Source: Sulfitobacter pontiacus
Lineage (GTDB): Bacteria; Pseudomonadota; Alphaproteobacteria; Rhodobacterales; Rhodobacteraceae
Direction of reading: 5' to 3'
DNA: 64,000 nucleotides
NCBI RefSeq assembly: GCF_040790665.1
Contig: NZ_CP160849.1
Span: forward strand, 2,939,501-3,003,500
Under the pieces are notes generated by a model, which was given only the letters and a program-made list of their open reading frames with translations, had not been told where the DNA came from and ran no database searches. Of this stretch, positions 47,607 through 56,277 are shown piece by piece; the first letter of the stretch is position 1, and each line of letters begins with the position of its first letter. The translations under genes were made by a program, and so were the position numbers.

Positions 47607-50600
47607 TCAGAGCAGTTTCCGCAGCCGCGCCTCCTCTGCGCGCGCCTGTTCGATCGCGGCGTGTTTCACCGGCCCATAGCCCCGAATATCCATCGGCAGT
47701 GCCAGCAGCTTTTGCACCGTCTCGACCGTTGTCTCACAGGTCTTGGCGGGCAGCTCTGCCAGCAAGGCTTCATACCAGCGGATCAGCGCCACTTCTTCGC
47801 GACGTTCCTGAGTGTAGGAAAACACATCCAGCGCCGTGCCCCGTAGCGGACGCAGCTTTGATAGCGTGGCCAGCACCGGCGCGAACCACGCACCGAACGC
47901 GCGCTTGACGGGCCGCCCCCGCGCGTCCTTGCGCAGAGACACGATCGGCGGAGCCATGTGGTAGTTGATCTTGAACCCCGGCTCGAATTCCTGTGCCAGC
48001 ATCTCGGCGAAGGCAGGATCACTGTGCAGCCGCGCGACCTCGTATTCATCCTTGAACGCCATCAGTTTGAACAGGGCCTTAGCTGCCACCTGCGTCAGCG
48101 CGTCGGCATGAGCGGCGGGGACGGCGGCGCTGAACTGCGCAAGCCGGTCGCGGTAGCGCTGCGCGTAGCTGTCGTTTTGATAGGCCCGCAACCGGTCGGC
48201 CCGATCCGCGATCAACGCGGCGCAGTCCAGATCGGGCTGTTCGTTCGACGGCAAGGCTAGAGCGTCAGGCGTTTCGGCCATCACGCGGCCCAGATCAAAG
48301 GCACGGTGGTTTTTGTCGATGGCCACGCCGTTTAACACAATCGCCTGCCGCAGCGCGCCGTGAGACACGGGCACCAGCCCTTTCTGCCACGCGAAGCCCA
48401 GCATGATCATATTGGCGAAAACCGTATCACCCAAAAACCGTTCTGCCATCGCATTGGCATCGAAACCGGCAAGGTTTTCACCCCCCACGGTATCGCGGAT
48501 CACACTCTCGCGCTGGTCAGTGTGCAGCTGCGCGTCACGGTGCAACACCAGATCGCCCGTGGGCATTTCGGCGAGGTTCAGCACCACCTTGGTCGCGGGC
48601 CCGTAGTAGACCGACGCCTGCGCGGCAGAGGAAACGACGATGTCGCAGCCAATCACCGCATCCGCCGCCCCGTGATCAATGCGCACCTGATGGATTGCAT
48701 TAGGGCGCGCGCCGATCCGGATAAAGCTAAGCACCGTGCCGAACTTCTGCGCGAAGCCGGTGAAATCCAGCACGCTGGCACCCTTGCCCTCCAGATGCGC
48801 GGCCATGGTGATCAGCGCCCCGACCGTGATCACGCCGGTGCCGCCCACGCCTGTGACCAACAGATCAAAGGGCGCATCAAGGCTGGGCAGTTCGGGACGC
48901 GAGATACCCGCCAGCAGCGCGTCCACGTCGACCTCTGCCCCGGTTTTCTTGCGCCGCACCGCCCCTTCAAGGGTGACGAAGCTGGGGCAGAACCCGTTCA
49001 GACACGAGAAATCCTTGTTGCAGCTCGACAGGTTGATCTTGCGCTTGCGGCCCAGATCCGTTTCTAGCGGTTCGATGCTCAGACAGTTGCTTTCAAGCGA
49101 GCAATCGCCGCAGCCCTCGCATACAGCGGGGTTGATGAAGGCAAAGCGTTTGGGGTCCTCCATCTGCCCGCGCTTGCGGCGGCGGCGTTTTTCGGTAGCG
49201 CAGGTCTGTTCGTAGATCAGCACCGACACGCCTTTGACCTCACGCAGTTCGCGTTGCACAGTGTCCATCTCTTCACGCGGGTGAAAGCTGGTGCCTTGGG
49301 GGAAATCGCCGCGGTCGAATTTGTCGATCACATCCGACACCAAGGCGATACGCTGGACCCCTTCAGCACGACAGGCCTGCGCGATCCCGGTCACGCTGAT
49401 CGGCCCGTCGACGGGTTGGCCCCCGGTCATGGCCACCGCGTCGTTATAGAGGATCTTATAGGCGATATTCGTCCCTGCCGCGACAGCCTGCCGAATGGCA
49501 AGCGACCCTGAATGGTACCACGTGCCCTCGCCCAAATTCTGGAACAGATGTTTGCCGCCGTTGAACTTAGAGGCCACCACATGCGGCACACCCTCGCCGC
49601 CCATCTGCGCATAGCCACCGGTTTCGCGGTCCATCCACCCCGCCATGACGTGGCAACCGATGCCCGATGCGGCCTGCGACCCCTCGGGCAGCTTGGTCGA
49701 GGTGTTATGCGGGCAGCCCGAACAGAAATATGGCGTGCGTTTTGCCCCCGGCACATTCAGCAGGACAGGAGGCTTTTCAGTCAGCGCGCGCGCCTTTTGC
49801 GGCAGGTTTTCATCGGGGAAGAACGCGTCCAACCTCTCGGCCACCACGGGCACCAGCGCCAGCGGGCTTAGTTCGCCGGTCCAGGGCAGCAGCGGGTCGC
49901 CGGCCGCGCGGTGTTTGCCGACCATGCGACCGGGCTTGTGCCCCGGCCAGTCGTAGAAATATTCCTTCAGCTGGCTTTCGATGATGCCGCGCTTTTCCTC
50001 GATCACCAGCACTTCTTCCGTGTCGGCAACAAAGGCCAGCGCATCACGCCGCGCCAAGGGCCAGACCATGCCGACTTTGTAGATATCGATGCCAAGACGG
50101 CGGCAGGCGGCTTCGTCCAGACCCAGCAGACGCAGCGCCTCCATCAGATCCAGATGGCCCTTGCCGGTGGTGACGATGCCAAAGGTGGCATTGTCCAGAT
50201 TGTAGATACGCCTGTCGATCGGGTTGGCCTCGACAAAGGCTTCGACGGCGCTGAGCTTATGTTGCAACCGGGTCTCGATCTCGGGGCTTGGCATGTCCGA
50301 GCGGCGCACATGCAGCCCGCCGGGCGGTGGCGTGATCTGGGGCAGCGTAAACGCGCGGTCAGGCTGCAACGCCACCGACTGCCCGCTTTCCACCGTCTCG
50401 GAAATCGCTTTGAACCCGACCCATGTGCCGGAAAAACGGCTTAGCGCGAGCCCATAGGCCCCGAACTCCAGAAACTCTCCGACATTCGCGGGATTCAGCG
50501 TCGGCATCATCCAGGTCATAAAGGCGACATCCGATTGATGCGGCATGGACGACGACACACAGCCGTGGTCATCCCCCGCCACAACCAGCACGCCCCCCTT

Positions 50601-51023
50601 GGGCGAAGAGCCATAGGCGTTGCCGTGGCGTAGCGCGTCCCCCGACCGGTCCACCCCCGGCCCCTTGCCGTACCACATGGAGAATACGCCCTCGACCTCG
50701 CAATGGGGATCAAGCACAGCCTGCTGCGCCCCCAGAACCGCCGTGGCCCCCAAATCTTCGTTCACCGCGGGCATAAAGGTGATGTTGTTGTCCTTGGTCA
50801 CATCCCGTGCGCGCCATAGTTCAAGATCGACCGCGCCCAAAGGCGATCCGCGATACCCCGAGATAAACCCCGCGGTGTTCAGCCCCTGCTGCTTATCGCG
50901 CCGCGCCTGATCCAACATGATCCGCACCAGCGCTTGGGTGCCGGTCAGAAACACCGTTCCTTCTGTGCGCGCGTAGCGGTCGGATAAGGCATAGGGGTAA
51001 AAATCGTGGGTTTCTTTGGTCAT
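47607..51023 (-). CDS. indolepyruvate ferredoxin oxidoreductase, fused alpha-gamma subunits
   Basis: A 1138-residue fusion that oxidatively decarboxylates aryl pyruvates from aromatic amino acids to aryl-acetyl-CoA, passing electrons to ferredoxin or flavodoxin. It has the N-terminal pyrimidine-domain part, a thiamine-diphosphate segment (GIGCHVMAG, then GDFPQGTSF), the iron-sulfur part CEGCGDCSLESNCLSIEP, and the C-terminal gamma domain from LLVTGVGGTGVITVGALITMAAHLEG onward. Fused IorAB proteins of this length are usual in proteobacteria. It is divergent from the Lrp gene, which probably controls it. Confidence 0.93.
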   Translation of the reverse strand: MTKETHDFYPYALSDRYARTEGTVFLTGTQALVRIMLDQARRDKQQGLNTAGFISGYRGSPLGAVDLELWRARDVTKDNNITFMPAVNEDLGATAVLGAQQAVLDPHCEVEGVFSMWYGKGPGVDRSGDALRHGNAYGSSPKGGVLVVAGDDHGCVSSSMPHQSDVAFMTWMMPTLNPANVGEFLEFGAYGLALSRFSGTWVGFKAISETVESGQSVALQPDRAFTLPQITPPPGGLHVRRSDMPSPEIETRLQHKLSAVEAFVEANPIDRRIYNLDNATFGIVTTGKGHLDLMEALRLLGLDEAACRRLGIDIYKVGMVWPLARRDALAFVADTEEVLVIEEKRGIIESQLKEYFYDWPGHKPGRMVGKHRAAGDPLLPWTGELSPLALVPVVAERLDAFFPDENLPQKARALTEKPPVLLNVPGAKRTPYFCSGCPHNTSTKLPEGSQAASGIGCHVMAGWMDRETGGYAQMGGEGVPHVVASKFNGGKHLFQNLGEGTWYHSGSLAIRQAVAAGTNIAYKILYNDAVAMTGGQPVDGPISVTGIAQACRAEGVQRIALVSDVIDKFDRGDFPQGTSFHPREEMDTVQRELREVKGVSVLIYEQTCATEKRRRRKRGQMEDPKRFAFINPAVCEGCGDCSLESNCLSIEPLETDLGRKRKINLSSCNKDFSCLNGFCPSFVTLEGAVRRKKTGAEVDVDALLAGISRPELPSLDAPFDLLVTGVGGTGVITVGALITMAAHLEGKGASVLDFTGFAQKFGTVLSFIRIGARPNAIHQVRIDHGAADAVIGCDIVVSSAAQASVYYGPATKVVLNLAEMPTGDLVLHRDAQLHTDQRESVIRDTVGGENLAGFDANAMAERFLGDTVFANMIMLGFAWQKGLVPVSHGALRQAIVLNGVAIDKNHRAFDLGRVMAETPDALALPSNEQPDLDCAALIADRADRLRAYQNDSYAQRYRDRLAQFSAAVPAAHADALTQVAAKALFKLMAFKDEYEVARLHSDPAFAEMLAQEFEPGFKINYHMAPPIVSLRKDARGRPVKRAFGAWFAPVLATLSKLRPLRGTALDVFSYTQERREEVALIRWYEALLAELPAKTCETTVETVQKLLALPMDIRGYGPVKHAAIEQARAEEARLRKLL

Positions 51024-51099
51024 GATGGCAATCCTTGGCTGTCTTGACCATCAAACCACGTTTCCGTGAAATATCTGCCCCCTCTTGCGCCTGCACGCG

Positions 51100-51120
51100 G
51101 AATAAACGAATGTTTTATTC
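51100..51120. promoter_or_regulatory. candidate Lrp operator between ior and lrp
   Basis: A 21-bp palindrome with arms GAATAAA (51100-51106) and TTTATTC (51114-51120) and a 7-bp spacer lies in the 118-nt divergent gap, 22 nt before the lrp-type start. Size and AT content fit an Lrp/AsnC dimer site. Confidence 0.45.
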
Positions 51121-51141
51121 AGCATATAGGGGATTGATGAA

Positions 51142-51612
51142 ATGTCTGACCAAATGCGCTTTGACGACCGCGACCGCAAGATACTGGAGCTGTTGCAGCG
51201 CGACTGCCGCATCTCGAACGCCGACCTGGCAGAGCGGGCCGGCATGTCCGCCTCCGCCTGCTGGCGGCGGGTGAAAGCGTTCGAGGACGCCGGCGTGATC
51301 GAACGCTACCGCGCGGATGTGTCCCCGACCAAAGCGGGCAACAGCTTTCAGGCGCTGGTGCAGGTGCAGCTTGCGCGTCACAATCAGGAAAAGCTGGCCG
51401 AGTTCATCAAAGCCATCGCGCATCGTGCCGAGGTGCTGGAATGCTATGCCACCACCGGACAGGCCGACTACCAAATGCGCGTCCTCTGCCGCGACATCGC
51501 CGCCTATAACCGCTTTCTCGAAGATTTCCTGTTCCGCCTCCCCGCCGTCGAAAGCGCCCAAACCAACGTGGTCCTGCGCGAGATCAAACGGAATACGAGC
51601 GTTCCGATGTAG
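51142..51612 (+). CDS. Lrp/AsnC-family transcriptional regulator
   Basis: A 156-residue regulator. Residues of about 5-60 form the winged helix (DDRDRKILELLQRDCRISNADLAERAGMSASACWRRVKAFEDAGVIERY); the rest is the RAM ligand-binding domain (FQALVQVQLARHNQEKLAEF, VLECYATTGQADYQMRVLCRDIAAY). It probably senses an aromatic amino acid or its pyruvate and controls the divergent indolepyruvate oxidoreductase gene. Confidence 0.93.
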   Translation: MSDQMRFDDRDRKILELLQRDCRISNADLAERAGMSASACWRRVKAFEDAGVIERYRADVSPTKAGNSFQALVQVQLARHNQEKLAEFIKAIAHRAEVLECYATTGQADYQMRVLCRDIAAYNRFLEDFLFRLPAVESAQTNVVLREIKRNTSVPM

Positions 51613-51630
51613 CGACACCAAACGAAGAAA

Positions 51631-51650
51631 GGGTGCCCGATGGGGCACCC
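51631..51650 (+). terminator. terminator after the lrp-type gene
   Basis: GGGTGCCC and GGGCACCC form a perfect 8-bp stem with a 4-nt loop 18 nt after the stop codon. It marks the end of typical chromosomal sequence. Confidence 0.7.
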
Positions 51651-51693
51651 TGAGTTTCGCCTGACCTTGCTCATCGTTCACCGCTCGTTTGTT

Positions 51694-51790
51694 TTATGCC
51701 TGCGGCAAGGCCAGCGTCAGGGGCAAGCGCACCTGCCCCATGTAGAAAGCCCCGACCGCAAGTGAAACGCCAACCAATTGAAGCCCATAG
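51694..51790 (-). pseudogene. 3' stub of a chromosomal gene at the transposon edge
   Basis: Read on the minus strand, about 30 codons give LQLVGVSLAVGAFYMGQV and RLPLTLALPQA ending in TAA at 51694-51696. The composition is GC-rich like the chromosome, and the stretch reads like the last helix and tail of a membrane protein. Upstream, beyond about 51790, the sequence turns AT-rich and loses that character, and no start codon exists. The natural explanation is that the Tn7-like element entered this gene and split it; the rest would lie beyond the far transposon end. I do not recognise the family. Confidence 0.5.
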
Positions 51791-51901
51791 CAAGAAGTTA
51801 AGGCCTTATTTTTAATGATTCTTTTTCGACCCGTAACCAAAAACGGCGGTTTAAGTGTACTTTTGCAAACCAATTATCGCCCACTGAAAATCATTGTTGA
51901 A

Positions 51902-51927
51902 CAAAAAAAACCGCCCCAGAGGGCGGC
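51902..51927 (-). terminator. terminator of the tns operon
   Basis: On the minus strand GCCGCCC and GGGCGG(T) form a short GC stem with loop TCTG, followed by eight T (complement of 51903-51910). It lies 22 nt after the tniQ stop. Confidence 0.85.
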
Positions 51928-51949
51928 TAAATCGTTTAAAGTTCGAGGT

Positions 51950-53788
51950 TTAGATATCTGCGATCCTGTAAAATTCCGCGTTTGCATCAGCAGGATTCCA
52001 AACTGGAAAAACCCCTCTCGCTTGTAAGTTGGTTCGTAGTCGATTTGGATCGCCACCCCAGTAGCCTTCTATCGAAGATAACTTTCGATAGCGCTCTTTG
52101 AAACGCGTCACACTATCTTGGTCGACAAGATTACGCATGACTCCCATATGACGGACGCGACCACTGACCTTTAATGGCGTCTCGCCTTTACCCTCTTCAG
52201 CAATTAACAAAAATTCAACCGTTTCAGCGCTCACACCGAGAGCCTTGGATGTCGCTGAAACGGTCATACCGCCCTCGCCCGTTCTCGCGCCGAGCTTGTA
52301 GGCAACTTCCTGAACGTTGATTAATACGGAGTTGAACTTCAGGTCCTCCGAGAGCAACTCGACATGTTCAAGCTGGCCTTGCAGCACCAGCGAAAGCACT
52401 TCCATCGATGAAACATTGAGTGCCTTTGCAACGTGGCCGATATCCATCATGCCTTTGTTCGGCACTCGAATGTCCTCCCCAAACCGCCGCATTTCAACAA
52501 TGAGCTGGTCAAGGTCGTCGACATCGACACCTTTATAGCGCGCTGTACGGTTTTCACCGTCTTCAACGACAGTTCTTAAGAAGCCTTTTTCCAGTAGCAA
52601 AGCGACCTGAGGCCGCGTGCACCCGATGCGCTCTGGAATCTTGGCGACTGGAATTGCGCGCTTCAACTTGGCAATTAGTTCTTCTGCTGGCTCCGCCTCA
52701 ACAGTTTGCCGACTATCTGCATGATATACATCTTTGGGCAACATACCCGACTGTGACAAAATATTGGCTACGGTTTTCGGGTGTACCCCCATTGATGTGG
52801 CTAGGGAGGCAACGGTATGCCGCCTTCGTTTTTCAACAACCCGTCCAAATAGTACAGCTCCGGGTTTGATCGGATAATGATCTAGGATAAATTCGCTTAG
52901 AGTATCCAAAATTGGGCCAACCGGCTTATCCGACTTTCTGAACTGCACCCATTGATAAAGCCTCCCAAATGTCCCTTGTGGTCCACATTTAACCGCGCCC
53001 TTTTGAGGCTTCGTGTATAGATACTCTAAGGCTTGCCGAATGCCCGCGTCACCATTTGAAGTAAACTCAAATCCGACCTGACCGGCTCGGTCCCAGTCGT
53101 CATCAGTCAGTTCTGGGAGTGACGCATGGGGACCATATTCAACACATACTCCCAACATTTCAGTCGCTTTACATGCAAGGTCGATCTGTTGGGCGTCCAA
53201 CCATGACGGCCCTGTGGCACCAGCAAAACGCGCAGTGACGTATTCTTGGAGAGCGGATGGTTTACGCTGTACTGAGTTACGCCAAAGCTCTTCCAAAGCT
53301 TTATGATCAGGTGTGTGTGCCCATACATTCAGCTCAAGGCCGCCCCCACTTTCACGAGGCTTCCTATATAATCCCACACCGTGGTGTTCACACGTTCTGA
53401 TCGCGCTAAAGGCCCAGTTGCTACGCCCAATACCAATGGGCATACCTCCCGGGCGTTCTGAAATATCAGACAACAGACACGCTGGGCAGAAGGTAACTTG
53501 GCTTCGCAGCAAAAATTCCTTGAAAAAGACCTCACCATTATATCGATAGAGGCGATCCGAAACATGCTGAAAACTTTTGGATGCCAGCTCATCCGCAGGC
53601 ATACCACAGATAGGCGATAGCCGGTCACAAATCTCGCGGCGACCCAAATTCAAATCTTGCTGCCTTAACCCGATAAATCTGAGGAAGTTGTCGAGTGATA
53701 ACCCGAAATGTAAATGTCCAAAACGGTGCAACCAGGAAATCAAGCTCTCACCTGGCTCGGGAAGTAAGCATGGCTTCAACAAGTCCAT
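51950..53788 (-). CDS. tniQ: TniQ/TnsD-family target-site protein
   Basis: A 612-residue TniQ-domain protein. The first 160 residues hold LLPEPGESLISWLHRFGHLHFGLSLDNFLRF and the zinc-binding FCPACL...CEHHG set typical of TniQ/TnsD. The rest contains several winged-helix or HTH-like segments (PKTVANILSQSG, KIPERIGCTRPQVALLLEKGFL, GVSAETVEFLLIAEEG). The length fits the TnsD type that recognises a fixed attachment site in DNA, unlike the short TniQ of CRISPR-associated elements. It starts directly after the tnsC stop (TGA-ATG). The target gene is unknown. Confidence 0.88.
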   Translation of the reverse strand: MDLLKPCLLPEPGESLISWLHRFGHLHFGLSLDNFLRFIGLRQQDLNLGRREICDRLSPICGMPADELASKSFQHVSDRLYRYNGEVFFKEFLLRSQVTFCPACLLSDISERPGGMPIGIGRSNWAFSAIRTCEHHGVGLYRKPRESGGGLELNVWAHTPDHKALEELWRNSVQRKPSALQEYVTARFAGATGPSWLDAQQIDLACKATEMLGVCVEYGPHASLPELTDDDWDRAGQVGFEFTSNGDAGIRQALEYLYTKPQKGAVKCGPQGTFGRLYQWVQFRKSDKPVGPILDTLSEFILDHYPIKPGAVLFGRVVEKRRRHTVASLATSMGVHPKTVANILSQSGMLPKDVYHADSRQTVEAEPAEELIAKLKRAIPVAKIPERIGCTRPQVALLLEKGFLRTVVEDGENRTARYKGVDVDDLDQLIVEMRRFGEDIRVPNKGMMDIGHVAKALNVSSMEVLSLVLQGQLEHVELLSEDLKFNSVLINVQEVAYKLGARTGEGGMTVSATSKALGVSAETVEFLLIAEEGKGETPLKVSGRVRHMGVMRNLVDQDSVTRFKERYRKLSSIEGYWGGDPNRLRTNLQARGVFPVWNPADANAEFYRIADI

Positions 53789-54787
53789 TCAGCGTCTCCC
53801 GACCTGACGGGTTTGCCGCTTGGTCCGCTCTGCTTCGAAATTTTCTGCATCCGTATCAAGCTCAATCGCGGCCCAATCAGTAGCGGCAAAGACGTTTTGC
53901 TCCCAGTCACATCCCTCCTGCATCCCCCAAGCTGTTGCGAAATGCTCCCATGTCAGAACTCGAGTTCCCTCCTCCAACGCGCTTTCGATAGCATTGATAA
54001 CCGTTTCAATTGCTCGACCAAAACGGTGTCGGCTTGCGTGGATCAAGCGAAGTGCCAATGTGTCATCGACCTCAGGTTTTAGCCCGACCTCCGCACAATA
54101 CTCCTCGATCATACTATAGAGCGGCCCCTCATCCACTCCCTGACATAAGGGCTTTGGTACGACCTTGGTTAGCCGCCGGTTCACTTGTTCATCAAAACGC
54201 GTGATTTCCGCCAGGCGTTGAGTGCCACTGAGAATGGGGATTACGGCGGAGTCATTCTGCATCAACGATTTCAACATTTTCAGCATATCGTCGATTTCAC
54301 GCGCAGAACCGGAGAGAAACATGTCGTGTGCTTCATCAAACCAGAGAACAACGATACCTAAAAGAGCGAGCCTGTGTCGGACGACCCCCCAGATTTCCCA
54401 GGCAGATGCTCTCGGTGATACGTCTACTAAACCTGTAGCTTTTAGGACCTCCCGACCGAGACTCTTCAGAGTAGCCGGGCTAGGAACTTGGATTCGCAGG
54501 AACTTCGGCGGGTCGCCTGCCGAAGTCGGTTTTAATACAGGGTGTGTTGATAGCACTCGATCCACAGCAGTCGTTTTGCCCGAACCCGAGCCTTCGATAA
54601 GGGCAATGCCGCGAGTTTCAAGGTTGCCTGTAAACCGCATCGGTTCAGCAATAAGGCTCCCTTCGTCGTCATGTTTTAAGAGCCGGTTTAGCTGCCGCAG
54701 AATTTCTTCGTCGCGCTCAGTAGAAATGTGATGACCCCGGAGTGTGGCGAGAGATTTTCTCCAGCTATGTTTTGCTACGCGGCCCAT
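53789..54787 (-). CDS. tnsC: TnsC/TniB-family AAA+ ATPase
   Basis: A 332-residue ATPase that links the target protein to the transposase in Tn7-like transposition. Walker A is GSGSGKT (residues 66-72), Walker B VVLWFDEAHD (about 147-156), and sensor 1 is in IPILSGTQRL. Its ATG shares one base with the original tnsB stop (TAATG). Translation would now have to start without intact tnsB ahead, because the IS separates them from the operon promoter. Confidence 0.9.
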   Translation of the reverse strand: MGRVAKHSWRKSLATLRGHHISTERDEEILRQLNRLLKHDDEGSLIAEPMRFTGNLETRGIALIEGSGSGKTTAVDRVLSTHPVLKPTSAGDPPKFLRIQVPSPATLKSLGREVLKATGLVDVSPRASAWEIWGVVRHRLALLGIVVLWFDEAHDMFLSGSAREIDDMLKMLKSLMQNDSAVIPILSGTQRLAEITRFDEQVNRRLTKVVPKPLCQGVDEGPLYSMIEEYCAEVGLKPEVDDTLALRLIHASRHRFGRAIETVINAIESALEEGTRVLTWEHFATAWGMQEGCDWEQNVFAATDWAAIELDTDAENFEAERTKRQTRQVGRR

Positions 54788-54960
54788 TATTGATCTCCCT
54801 TTTCGATTTTCCAGCTTTTCTTCATGGTCGTTTCTGGTTTCGCCGGAGCAGGACGTGTTGATTTCGTAGGTGTAGCCTCAAGCCGGGCTTCTGAAGGTTG
54901 CAATGTTCGGCCGAACTGGCTCGAAGCACTTGTGGTAGGAGCTTCTGTTCCAGCAATATT
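54787..54960 (-). pseudogene. tnsB: displaced 3' end of tnsB
   Basis: In the frame that continues from tnsB once the IS is removed, this stretch encodes about 56 residues: NIAGTEAPTTSASSQFGRTL, a Ser/Thr/Pro-rich linker, and the basic end KKSWKIEKGDQ, followed by TAA overlapping the tnsC ATG. Joined to the main part it gives a TnsB of about 737 residues. The tail is low-complexity with a short conserved end, as in TnsB-type proteins where the C-terminus binds TnsC. Confidence 0.85.
54953..54960. repeat. left target-site duplication of the IS256-family element
   Basis: GCAATATT at 54953-54960 is repeated at 56278-56285, directly outside both IS ends. An 8-bp duplication is normal for IS256 elements. 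Confidence 0.92.
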
Positions 54961-54988
54961 GAGACTGTGCAGAATTTTGTGCGTGACG
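54961..54988 (+). repeat. left terminal inverted repeat of the IS256-family element
   Basis: The left end (GAGACTGTGCAGAATTTTG, then TGCG) matches the reverse complement of 56249-56277 (GGGACTATCCTGAATTTTG, then TGCG) at most positions. Confidence 0.88.
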
Positions 54989-54995
54989 CGTTTTC

Positions 54996-56219
54996 TTACG
55001 CCATCGGGAAGCGGTCTTCGAACATGATGGCAAGCTGAGATCTGACAGCGTGCCATTCGCGGACCGAACGCTTCCACTCGGTCGATGTAGCATTGAGCGC
55101 CAGATAGATCAATTTCGCCGCAGCGTCGTCGCTTGGGAAATGACCTCGGGTTCTGACGGCACGGCGAATTTTCGAGTTCAAGGCCTCAATGGAATTCGTG
55201 GTGTAGATCAGCCTGCGGACCTCGGGCGGGTAATCGAGGAACGGGATGACCTCGTTCCAGGCCCGGCGCCAGCTCGGCGCGATCGCCGGATACTGCCTTG
55301 CCAGATCGCTGTCCTCGAACTCAGCCAGAGCCAGTTCTGCCGCCTCGACGTCCACGGCCGTGTAGATCGCCTTTAGGGCGGCGGCGACGGCCTTGCGGTC
55401 CCTGTAGCTGGCGAAGTTCATGGAATGGCGCAGCAGATGGACGATGCAGGTCTGGACCCGAGTCTGGGGGAATGCGGCCTCGATGGCCTGGGGAAAGCCC
55501 TTCAGCCCGTCCACGACGGCGATGAGGATGTCCTGGACGCCCCTGTTGCGCAGGTCGCTGAGCACTTTGGCCCAGAACTTCGCGCCCTCATTGGCCTGAA
55601 ACCACAGGCCCAGAACGTCCCGCGTGCCATCCGGCAGCACCGCGAGGGCCACGAAGACCGCCTTGTTCGAGACCGCCCCGTCGCTGCGGATATTGACCCG
55701 GATCGCGTCCATGAAGACGATCGGATAGCAGGGATCCAGCGGGCGGTTCTGCCAGGCGGTGACCTCCTCCATGACCGCGTCGGTGATCGCGGAAATCAGG
55801 CTGGGCGAGGCCTCGACGCCGTAGATTTCCTCGATATGCCCCTGGATCTCTCGGGTCGTCATTCCCCGGGCATACATGCTGACAATCTTGCGGTCGAATT
55901 CAGGAAAGCGCCGCTGATACTTCGCGATCAGCATCGGATCGAAGGTGCCGTTCCGGTCGCGGGGAATGTCCAGAACCACCTTGCCGCTGTCCATGGTCAC
56001 GGTCTTCTGGCTGCTGCCATTGCGCCGATTGGGCGGCTGGTTCTGGCCCTCAGACGCATCATCTGCGCGCTCTTCATCGAGATGGACATCCATCTCTGTG
56101 CTCAGCGCGCGTTCCGCCAGCGCCTTGGTCAGCTCCGCCAGGATGCCGTTCTTGCCAAACAGGTCACCGGGTGAACGCCCTTCCATCAGACGGTCTAGCA
56201 AGTCTTTGTCGATGCTCAT
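54996..56219 (-). CDS. IS256-family transposase
   Basis: A 407-residue DDE (mutator-type) transposase. The acidic triad is in VFMDAIRVN, AVVDGLKGF and TTNSIEALNSKIRR, all conserved in IS256 enzymes. The helical insertion between second Asp and Glu carries the CIVHLLRHS motif. The ATG at 56219 (MSIDKDLLDRLMEGRSPG) is chosen as the usual start; an upstream in-frame start would enter the left-over linker. The gene is intact and could be active. Confidence 0.95.
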   Translation of the reverse strand: MSIDKDLLDRLMEGRSPGDLFGKNGILAELTKALAERALSTEMDVHLDEERADDASEGQNQPPNRRNGSSQKTVTMDSGKVVLDIPRDRNGTFDPMLIAKYQRRFPEFDRKIVSMYARGMTTREIQGHIEEIYGVEASPSLISAITDAVMEEVTAWQNRPLDPCYPIVFMDAIRVNIRSDGAVSNKAVFVALAVLPDGTRDVLGLWFQANEGAKFWAKVLSDLRNRGVQDILIAVVDGLKGFPQAIEAAFPQTRVQTCIVHLLRHSMNFASYRDRKAVAAALKAIYTAVDVEAAELALAEFEDSDLARQYPAIAPSWRRAWNEVIPFLDYPPEVRRLIYTTNSIEALNSKIRRAVRTRGHFPSDDAAAKLIYLALNATSTEWKRSVREWHAVRSQLAIMFEDRFPMA

Positions 56220-56248
56220 ACGTGGGTCTCCTCTGTGAGCAGTTACCA

Positions 56249-56277
56249 CGTCAGCGCACAAAATTCAGGATAGTCCC
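56249..56277 (-). repeat. right terminal inverted repeat of the IS256-family element
   Basis: It is the inverted partner of 54961-54988. The outermost bases read GGGACTATCC on the minus strand and abut the target duplication at 56278. Confidence 0.88.

Larger units (their letters stand above)
54961..56277 (-). mobile_element. IS256-family insertion sequence inside tnsB
   Basis: A complete 1317-bp element bounded by ~28-bp imperfect inverted repeats and an 8-bp target duplication (GCAATATT). It carries one intact transposase gene. Its GC is high compared with the AT-richer Tn7-like host element, so it came from elsewhere. It was inserted 175 nt before the tnsB stop and introduces a new stop two codons after the junction. 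Confidence 0.95.

Noticed and set aside
54787-55077. A separate 96-residue gene before tnsC
   Set aside because: Its first part is IS sequence in a non-coding frame. The rest is the displaced tail of tnsB, as shown by the target duplication and restored frame.
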